In this document: positions 6,801 to 8,719 of the stretch, piece after piece
Layout of the letters: each line of letters begins with the position of its first letter
Numbering within the stretch: position 1 is the stretch's first letter
Assembly: GCA_002688395.1 (NCBI GenBank)
Contig: NZCU01000007.1
Location: 1 to 8,719, forward strand
Reading direction: 5' to 3'
From: Nanobdellota archaeon
Lineage (GTDB): Archaea > Nanobdellota > Nanobdellia > SCGC-AAA011-G17 > ARS1403
DNA: 8,719 nucleotides
Program-made: the position numbers and the translations under genes
The notes under the pieces: model-generated
What the model was told of the DNA's origin: nothing
Seen by the model: the letters and a program-made list of their open reading frames with translations, nothing else
Database searches by the model: none

Positions 6801-7724
6801 ACTAGTAGAATTTATGGGCCTTATTATAATGAAAATTTAATGAAAAAATGTTCAAGAGACAGTGAATTTATAAAAAGATTAGAAGAGGCAGTTATTCTGG
6901 GTTTAACTCAAGAGTTTGATGAGATTGATTTGAGTCCTTTAAAAGGAGTTGTAGCTGATCAAGATAGTTTTGACAAGAAGATAGATAATCCGGAATGTTT
7001 TAATCCTCCTGTGTATTTTGGAGAGGATATAGCCGGTAATGATAATTGTATTGGAGGTTTTGAATCTTCTAAAACTGATAAAGGACGATATCAAACTAAT
7101 TATTTATATGCAGCTTGTAATTTTAAATTAACTAACTTGGCTGCGTATTCTCATATTTTTTTCTCCGAATTTCCGGGAAGGATTGAACACATGAATCAAG
7201 GTTTATTAACTGATCAAAATGCAGGTTATTGTACTTCCTGTCCCACTCCTTCAGCCATACATTCTGGACAATCTATTGAAGGGACAATAACTCACAAGGA
7301 TTATGATAGTATAAGAACTTATACCATGGATGAAAAAGGAGATATTCATATTGATATTAAAAGAGGATTTTTTTATGATGAAAATAATCTACGTCATATA
7401 GATGGTGAAGCTGAATTTCTTTTGACTAAAGACGGAGATTATTTTATAGTTAAAGAAGATGGAACTAAAATCCTTTTACATCATTATGATTTGCCTTTTG
7501 TTGTTGTGAATGATAGATATGGAAATATATATTCTGTAGATGAGCCCAATTGTAAGTCCTACATTAGATGGAGAATGGCAGATAAAATTGATCAAGATAT
7601 TCTTTCTGGTAAGATAGATACTAAGATGATAAGGAGCGCTTCTTCTCTTACTTGTAGAAATCTTCAAGAGTCTTTAGGATATGACAAATACGAGTATTTC
7701 GAAGTTGTATGTTATGAAAAATAA
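783..7724 (+). CDS. Giant (2313 aa) exported multidomain protein: caspase-like, dockerin-like, NAGPA and SleB-like segments
   Basis: A single uninterrupted frame encodes 2313 residues. Visible order: signal peptide (1-20); two carboxypeptidase-regulatory-like beta domains (about 23-116 and 137-232); an unassigned beta/Cys-rich stretch (233-432); a caspase-fold domain (433-655) with candidate catalytic H501 and C561; a Ser/Glu-rich linker (about 660-690); calcium-loop and dockerin-like motifs (697-950); a helical spacer; a NAGPA-type phosphodiester glycosidase domain (1068-1345) with R1253 and the LDGG motif at 1310-1313; a long helical region (1346-1880); a SleB-like segment (1895-2010); and a Cys-rich C-terminal domain (about 2060-2313). 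No transmembrane helix is seen after the signal peptide and no C-terminal anchor is evident, so it is probably released or held at the surface non-covalently. The start follows the preceding gene by an ATGA overlap. No known protein with this whole architecture comes to mind. The substrate is unknown; the combination suggests attack on, or processing of, an external glycopolymer or protein layer. Confidence 0.93.
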   Translation: MKKLLLLGLVMILLVQVSYAAKVVGIVNDVSDPENIIPVSGANILIYIETDDLEGSASYAAITDSNGRYSIDLPGGKYFMLATHVGFGEKETQDIGSVLIEDLGFFTIYRVEFNLVEKIYALEELVVEAKRTFEDLWIQGSVLDNVGGAVEYAFVDLTIKTKIGDEIQNIVTDSIQTDFFGRYQTLVHEPLDIDNIEYTIHAGKKDHSSVDETGTITGGNKFEYHEIPSVVLTYSPPYVPGSNEGVLHANFDEVRIEEEGFEGSSDLYSEFRTTIFGGGSSWYFIPSTSDPYSPHFNRVKIKEGNILLQVNDGGTITSTQYPMNYNPSDIDSSGCTPVYLQVNDGDGGIPFHVCGAPLEFVNLGGDSLVANVNAWSCVDSTNVGPGVLAPTGINEQFEGKTWCKDSEGIHEDKECGSDGKCGKIEESVEPSIEKQALILYTAKDTDDKIFLNTAETIKKDLITEGYKEEDIYLRTIEVRGDIKKWINRFNDPLTYLAFVSHGWISDDPVNSEIMSTLGGSLRFGSTADEQNRLRAVHIPAFIEQFNEGVVGENTITDFYTCHGGGGASWSEWDTGAGPRRDIFTSDEMLKDTTRNAERSIAYFWSKYTGSISRAPASGTLYDSVRKTLVGASEYVWLRFYTQNMEENYPKDKWNVFDSSGLISSPHKDDFSSGSESEGSESQSLNDKIEVEKFGSLFALSYDSDCDGITNYKAVYGSRVHYEEEEDVLCPSSNVKTNSKPKGSCSILRDHLISVIDEEGNDLDLSLESNLEILDEIENEGTYAILSNSNVNDGDINFIDEMGALAKVAAFLTKPLNGQSFSCPLKKAKVSGFNDGNKNVGVGNVDWQEILLNSIFEASEWAIKETLDNGFSMDLGSENSEFVVCYDADRDGSSDYQLEYSLDPICDNEFECVDCGTSSHLSSITNGNGDLIVDGRIITLVQDVFEYSLFTTFGIIEDSLPELNELFPVDPDLEKFEYSWLLGIYDLSEENDLQEEFYKRYLDERIYLIGDPSVDLNLDRFNVFDFILDFEQSVAEQEWFVFKNLVRDNSFYQWYSSRLQTAAEVPSSCVVEEGEATINYELVNGITSLSYGNLDQDGFELEIISYDPFVSDTGIRLGVLQREEVLIRDGFTPKNLIDIQFFELAGEDSPYTPQFLMTGGNFNTEGEPSEYLVSWGDKLQEFNFEARDPSSSGVLIIGAEYEAPLILSGDEFLENRPKEEDLFLGLQGKLLLKNNEIPLDIVQLEANNRRKDMRSLVCIPNDESDFPGNIVFFNIHKLGDLDVTSSFKTGMTFLEAATSLKNLGCKDVIALDGGSKSGFAVRNGVSITSSENPIVFGFFEERDLTSSDLLTFESLVGYLDSDADILFEEDILIEDLALVYDKIFYTLVCMNDGCDSLESSKEYFIEFYLESYADLTISLINHPNTPDSLKSRLIKILDVLMDIANRNSGITIYENIIEKIVEDNDLFIHELISGNLRSYTRTLMEFMGDFVFESYLMEDARISEIYSQQIKSCGVSDHCIDLVSLLLRSLDSYLIGEIDSCESTQNYLDSLVSSSDEALYAKSLELLGSLLIKSDCDTLNIEAYDKFCSIDEIENSPFEDKWLLCHSILDYYSRNDREENIQPHKISILNEIRSDLSISFSLSELKEFIPLLTILIDSTNENILLGDISFYDFNKQIADIYFGLMLDKINVVTQREVVKFVSLVLDKNLEIKPEDETLWEDDKFVHALDVLFDGTSLGQEFAALIDVKGFNWILDKREIIETNLESYTFDSSKKIDDFFSSITFILAFIPQDNFELRNFYYEVFLGFVLERLDMEIATGENINMELVSDIVDYLELFTGLISSSDFDSFVEDGIILDKITDLIDLNFDDEVINSKLLDFKTVLSQSRSITRASLTDKDIGLALAYAMAEGITNDVKKYCLNSLPEDIEIEEIIRNFEAKLTATTLMANIVKNRVESFYWPDTIEEVVRGRHLANFGSTYEFLHILKLYNIFKPEEIGSLSRLDIYKITSRIYGPYYNENLMKKCSRDSEFIKRLEEAVILGLTQEFDEIDLSPLKGVVADQDSFDKKIDNPECFNPPVYFGEDIAGNDNCIGGFESSKTDKGRYQTNYLYAACNFKLTNLAAYSHIFFSEFPGRIEHMNQGLLTDQNAGYCTSCPTPSAIHSGQSIEGTITHKDYDSIRTYTMDEKGDIHIDIKRGFFYDENNLRHIDGEAEFLLTKDGDYFIVKEDGTKILLHHYDLPFVVVNDRYGNIYSVDEPNCKSYIRWRMADKIDQDILSGKIDTKMIRSASSLTCRNLQESLGYDKYEYFEVVCYEK
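849..1130 (+). other. Carboxypeptidase-regulatory-like beta domain 1
   Basis: Residues about 23-116 follow the pattern of the CarboxypepD_reg superfamily (transthyretin-like, Ig-type fold): an opening G-x-V strand, a P-V-S-G-A-N turn leading into a strand, then D64-SNGRY followed by SIDLPGGKY and a hydrophobic strand ending in VGF. These domains usually act as structural or binding modules at the N-terminus of secreted enzymes and surface proteins and have no catalytic role. Domain type is well supported; its ligand is unknown. Confidence 0.75.
1191..1478 (+). other. Carboxypeptidase-regulatory-like beta domain 2 (divergent)
   Basis: Residues about 137-232 repeat the same plan: a Q-G-S-V opening strand, a G-G-A-V-E-Y-A-F-V-D turn and strand, then T177-D178-F-F-G181-R-Y183 in the place of the DSNGRY motif of domain 1, and a final strand with YTIHAGKKDHS. 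The tandem suggests an N-terminal beta stalk or binding region. The match is weaker than for domain 1 because the central motif carries Phe-Phe where Ser-Asn is usual. A run of seven G (1221-1227) falls in this part of the gene without breaking the frame. Confidence 0.55.
2079..2747 (+). other. Caspase-fold (clan CD-like) peptidase domain
   Basis: Residues about 433-655 read as an alternating beta/alpha caspase-haemoglobinase fold. QALILYTAKD is the first strand, followed by a helix (TIKKDL) and a second strand (DIYLRTIEV). R-G-D-I-K-K-W-I then starts a helix, and LAFVSHGW is the strand ending in the catalytic His-Gly (H501, G502). After another helix, ITDFYTCHGGG is the strand ending in the candidate catalytic Cys (C561). 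The SHG and strand-then-Cys pair, 60 residues apart, is the signature shared by caspases, metacaspases, gingipain-like C25, clostripain-like C11 and CHAT families; I cannot choose among these by eye. Such enzymes are cysteine endopeptidases, often calcium-activated or self-processing, which could connect with the calcium-type loops that follow. Alternative: a degenerate, non-catalytic caspase-like fold. Confidence 0.65.
2871..3632 (+). other. Duplicated Asp/Asn-rich calcium-loop and dockerin-like region
   Basis: Residues about 697-950 hold two loops of the form Y-D-x-D-x-D-G followed by x-x-N/D-Y: D702-S-D-C-D-G707 and D886-A-D-R-D-G891. Each is followed, after a spacer containing Cys, by a dockerin/EF-type F-hand candidate: N789-V-N-D-G-D-I-N-F-I-D-E-M-G-A-L, and N925-G-N-G-D-L-I-V-D-G-R-I-I. 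A further loop, N833-D-G-N-K-N, also leads into a hydrophobic helix. Loops of this kind in dockerins and thrombospondin type 3 repeats bind calcium and mediate docking or rigid spacing between extracellular domains. The repeat looks like an ancient duplication of one two-part unit. Calcium binding is inferred from the loop residues; no cohesin partner is seen in the window. Confidence 0.55.
3984..4817 (+). other. NAGPA-type phosphodiester glycosidase domain
   Basis: Residues about 1068-1345 carry, in the right order, the three hallmarks of the phosphodiester glycosidase family (PF09992, named after mammalian N-acetylglucosamine-1-phosphodiester alpha-N-acetylglucosaminidase, NAGPA). M1156-T-G-G-N-F-N-T-E-G replaces the usual NGGFFxxxG strand and turn; M1252-R-S-L-V-C-I corresponds to the R-T/S-A-I-G strand with its conserved Arg; and a helix (FLEAATSLKNLG) leads to D-V-I-A-L-D1311-G-G-S-K-S-G, the LDGGGSS catalytic signature. 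Known members cleave sugars linked through phosphodiester bonds and, in bacteria, are linked with exopolysaccharide or cell-wall polymers. The second Gly-Gly position is kept, but the Ser stretch is altered (SKSG). Domain call is strong; whether the substrate is a teichoic-acid-like polymer, a glycolipid or a glycoprotein phosphosugar is open. Confidence 0.8.
4818..6422 (+). other. Long alpha-helical region of the giant protein (no recognised domain)
   Basis: Residues about 1346-1880 are almost entirely amphipathic helices rich in Leu, Ile, Asp, Glu and Ser, with few Gly or Pro and regularly spaced hydrophobic positions. The look is that of a helical solenoid (HEAT/ARM-like), but I could not define a clear repeat unit by eye. 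It lacks recognisable catalytic motifs. Its place between the glycosidase domain and the SleB-like segment suggests a scaffold or spacer. Confidence 0.45.
6465..6812 (+). other. SleB-type cell-wall-hydrolase-like segment
   Basis: Residues about 1895-2010 resemble the hydrolase_2/SleB family (PF07486), enzymes that cut peptidoglycan glycan strands in spore germination and wall remodelling. The opening helix ALAYAMAE1908G lines up with the family's catalytic-Glu helix (LA..I..EA.GE). LMANIVKN1951RVES followed by W-P-D1960-T-I-E-E-V-V lines up with the family's A..V..NRV.....FP.T...V block. Between the two, about 25 extra residues including a Cys replace the usual short connection. This is a by-eye match with an unusual insertion, so it could instead be a different lysozyme-like helical fold or chance similarity. 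Confidence 0.4.
6960..7721 (+). other. Cys-rich C-terminal domain of the giant protein (unassigned)
   Basis: Residues about 2060-2313 contain eight Cys, in the contexts PECF, DNCI, AACN, GYCTSC, PNCK, LTCR and VVCY. An even number in an exported protein suggests disulfides. The first half is mixed, with a His/Ser/Gly stretch (IH2160SGQS); the second half is beta-rich with repeated charged turns (DEKGD, KDGDY, KEDG, NDRYGN). I considered an M15-type zinc peptidase because of the HSG motif, but the His-to-acid spacing and the partner residues do not fit. It may be an anchoring or binding module. Function unknown. Confidence 0.45.
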
Positions 7725-7745
7725 TTACTCCTTATTAATAGTAAT
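7724..7745. repeat. Short inverted repeat upstream of the TATA box
   Basis: ATTACT at 7724-7729 and AGTAAT at 7740-7745 are exact reverse complements separated by 10 bases. The right arm ends just before the TATA box, where a BRE or regulator would sit. It could be a small operator or a weak 3'-end hairpin for the giant gene; there is no T-run typical of archaeal termination directly after it. Six AT-rich base pairs may also be chance. Confidence 0.25.
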
Positions 7746-7776
7746 ATTTATATAGGGTATTTATCTTGCTTTATTA
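7740..7776 (+). promoter_or_regulatory. Archaeal-type TATA promoter, nearly leaderless
   Basis: TTTATATA at 7747-7754 matches the archaeal TBP box. Its centre lies about 26 bases before the ATG at 7776, the usual distance from box centre to transcription start in archaea, so the mRNA would begin at or next to the start codon. No Shine-Dalgarno is present between box and ATG, as expected for a leaderless message. The transglutaminase-like gene and the gene after it can therefore be transcribed separately from the giant gene. The AT-rich background makes chance TATA matches common; the position is what supports it. Confidence 0.6.
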
Positions 7777-8360
7777 TGAAAAATAGACTATTTTGGCCTT
7801 CATTAATTGGAGGATTTGCTTTATTAGTGAATCAATTTGCATTTTCTTTTGTGAATTTTGCTAATATTGGAGATAATATTAATAAGAAGGTTCAGAAAAC
7901 ATGTTTAAGTCCATTTAAGAATGTAAAATTTAGGACTGCTAGAGATAATTTGTTAGCATCTCATTTTATGGCTTCTAGAGTACTTCCGGAATTTGGTAGA
8001 TATTTATTTTCTAAGGAGGGGGTAGATTGTACAGAATATTCTGAAACGACTTTTGGTAATTATCTTAAATTGGTAGAAGGAACTGATTTGGAAAGAAATC
8101 TTCGTTTAGTTGCAGGATATGTTGGTAGTAAACCTCATCAATGGATTGAATATTATGACAAGGGTAAATGGAATATTTTTGAAACACATCATGATCATGT
8201 AAGACTAGGAAATAAAAATTTAGAAAGATATGTTAATACTTTTAATCCGCAACCCTTGAAGGGAAATTATTCTCCAAGATTATTTATGTATCCTGATAGA
8301 AATAAAGATTTAGTTTGGTCTAATATTTTAACAGATCCTCGGGGGACATTTTTAAGATGA
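7776..8360 (+). CDS. Exported or membrane-anchored transglutaminase-like Cys-His protein
   Basis: The 194-residue product starts with MKNR and a hydrophobic stretch (about residues 6-25), either an uncleaved anchor or a signal peptide. Residues about 78-142 follow the transglutaminase-like core (papain-like fold): G-V-D-C85-T-E-Y-S starts the active-site helix, RLVAGYVG is the following strand, PH121QWIEYY is the His strand, and KWNIFE136THHD ends where the family normally has Asp (LDPT). The proposed triad is C85-H121 with E136, or possibly D140, as third member. The Cys and His motifs are well kept; the Glu in third place is unusual. Members act as proteases, amidases or transamidases, many on cell-surface or peptidoglycan peptides. 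The ATG at 7776 is chosen because it directly follows the promoter and starts the hydrophobic segment. Its stop overlaps the next start (ATGA). Confidence 0.8.
   Translation: MKNRLFWPSLIGGFALLVNQFAFSFVNFANIGDNINKKVQKTCLSPFKNVKFRTARDNLLASHFMASRVLPEFGRYLFSKEGVDCTEYSETTFGNYLKLVEGTDLERNLRLVAGYVGSKPHQWIEYYDKGKWNIFETHHDHVRLGNKNLERYVNTFNPQPLKGNYSPRLFMYPDRNKDLVWSNILTDPRGTFLR
8341..8360 (+). promoter_or_regulatory. Second ATGA overlap, with a GGGGGA ribosome-binding candidate
   Basis: The stop of the transglutaminase-like gene and the start of the next gene share ATGA at 8357-8360. GGGGGA at 8341-8346, ten bases before the ATG, is an unusual G-run in this AT-rich sequence and may serve as a Shine-Dalgarno. 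It copies the overlap at the other gene pair of the window and supports co-translation of the two products. Confidence 0.5.
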
Positions 8361-8704
8361 CTGGTTTTTTTGAAGGATTATTTATGTCTGCTCTTTTAGC
8401 TTCTTCTAATGCAGATGCTCAGGGAATTATTCTTCCATTGAGAGATCTTTTATTGAAAATTCCTTCTATTGAAACTAAAGATTATAGAGAAAAGGATAGA
8501 TATAATTTGGGAGATTGGGATGAAGGAAAATTAGAAGATTTAATTGCGATGGCTAAATATTATCCAGATATTGGAGATAGAATTGATTTTATTTCTGAAC
8601 AATTTTTAGGAACTCCTTTCAAGGGAGGACTTATCAGGATGGAACTAGATCCAGTGTTGTCTCTCCTGAAAAGAATTTATTACCACATGATTATAATCCA
8701 ATAA
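8357..8704 (+). CDS. Possible DUF1460 (amidase-like) N-terminus; frame apparently broken near 8617
   Basis: The frame gives 115 residues. A hydrophobic stretch (about 4-16) ending in SNADAQ could be a signal peptide, though it lacks an N-terminal positive charge; the Met at 8384 is an alternative start. Residues about 57-88 (KLEDLIAMAKYYPDIGDRI followed by DFISEQFLGTPF) resemble the start of the DUF1460 family (PF07313, N-acetylmuramoyl-L-alanine amidase-like, NlpC/P60-type), which opens with a similar helix and FLGTPY. After F88 the frame becomes unlike its neighbours (codons CTC, CTG, CAC, TAC) and soon hits TAA. The -1 frame from 8620 uses the local preferred codons and is open to the end of the window. 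The intact protein is therefore probably longer, with a base missing in the T run at 8617-8619, either from sequencing or real decay. The catalytic Cys would lie beyond the window, so the family call is tentative. Confidence 0.55.
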   Translation: MTGFFEGLFMSALLASSNADAQGIILPLRDLLLKIPSIETKDYREKDRYNLGDWDEGKLEDLIAMAKYYPDIGDRIDFISEQFLGTPFKGGLIRMELDPVLSLLKRIYYHMIIIQ

Positions 8705-8719
8705 TCCAAGAATTTAGGA
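8617..8719 (+). pseudogene. Probable -1 frame continuation of the 8357 gene, open at the right edge
   Basis: Reading TTT at 8617-8619 and then CAA from 8620 gives a peptide that begins F-Q-G-R-T-Y-Q-D-G-T and includes S-P-E-K-N-L-L-P-H-D-Y-N-P, with no stop to the last base. Third positions are mostly A or T, as in the other genes here, unlike the frame-0 tail. No classical slippery heptamer is visible, so a single-base deletion (CCTTTT reduced to CCTTT) is more likely than programmed frameshifting. Confidence 0.5.

Noticed and set aside
7251..7300. M15-type zinc D-Ala-D-Ala peptidase motif at IHSGQSIEG
   Set aside because: The His-to-acid spacing is one residue short of the SxHxxGxAxD pattern, the acid is Glu, and no second zinc-ligand motif is evident.
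7476..7667. A 63-residue minus-strand frame
   Set aside because: Antisense to the C-terminal domain of the giant gene, Ile/Ser-rich, without a promoter or ribosome site.
7725..7775. Intrinsic terminator after the giant gene
   Set aside because: The only hairpin is six AT-rich pairs and no T-run of five or more follows, so termination here is unsupported.
8610..8630. Programmed -1 frameshift site
   Set aside because: The bases around CCTTTCAAGGG do not form an X-XXY-YYZ slippery heptamer and no strong downstream stem-loop is apparent; a one-base indel is simpler.

Overview
The window is very AT-rich and every gene is on the + strand. Arg is mostly AGA/AGG, Leu mostly TTA, and TAA/TGA stops are read normally. 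The clearest promoter is an archaeal-type TATA box (TTTATATA) about 26 bases before a start codon, which implies a nearly leaderless mRNA. Together these suggest a small-genome archaeon, most likely of the DPANN type (Woesearchaeota/Pacearchaeota-like). This is inference from composition and promoter style; no taxonomic marker gene is present.

Layout. (1) 1-786 is the 3' part of a gene open at the left edge, of unrecognised product. (2) 783-7724, joined to it by an ATGA overlap, encodes a 2313-residue exported protein. From the N-terminus it has a signal peptide, two carboxypeptidase-regulatory-like beta domains, an unassigned beta/Cys-rich stretch, a caspase-fold (clan CD-like) domain with a His501/Cys561 dyad, and a duplicated block of Asp/Asn-rich dockerin-like calcium loops. 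A NAGPA-type phosphodiester glycosidase domain follows, then about 530 residues of alpha-helix, a segment resembling SleB-type cell-wall hydrolases, and a Cys-rich C-terminal domain. (3) A 51-base gap holds a TATA box. (4) 7776-8360 encodes a membrane-anchored or exported transglutaminase-like Cys-His protein. (5) 8357 to the right edge, again joined by ATGA, starts a gene resembling the N-terminus of DUF1460 (amidase-like) proteins. Its frame appears broken near 8617-8620, and the better continuation lies in the -1 frame, which runs off the window.

How the genes may work together. At least three of the four products carry export signals or membrane anchors, and the recognisable domains are a protease fold, a phosphodiester glycosidase, possible cell-wall hydrolases and a transglutaminase fold. 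The working hypothesis is an exported enzyme set acting on an external polymer or on another cell's envelope. The domain calls come from motifs read by eye; the joint function is inference. No RNA gene, CRISPR array, insertion sequence or long DNA repeat was seen.
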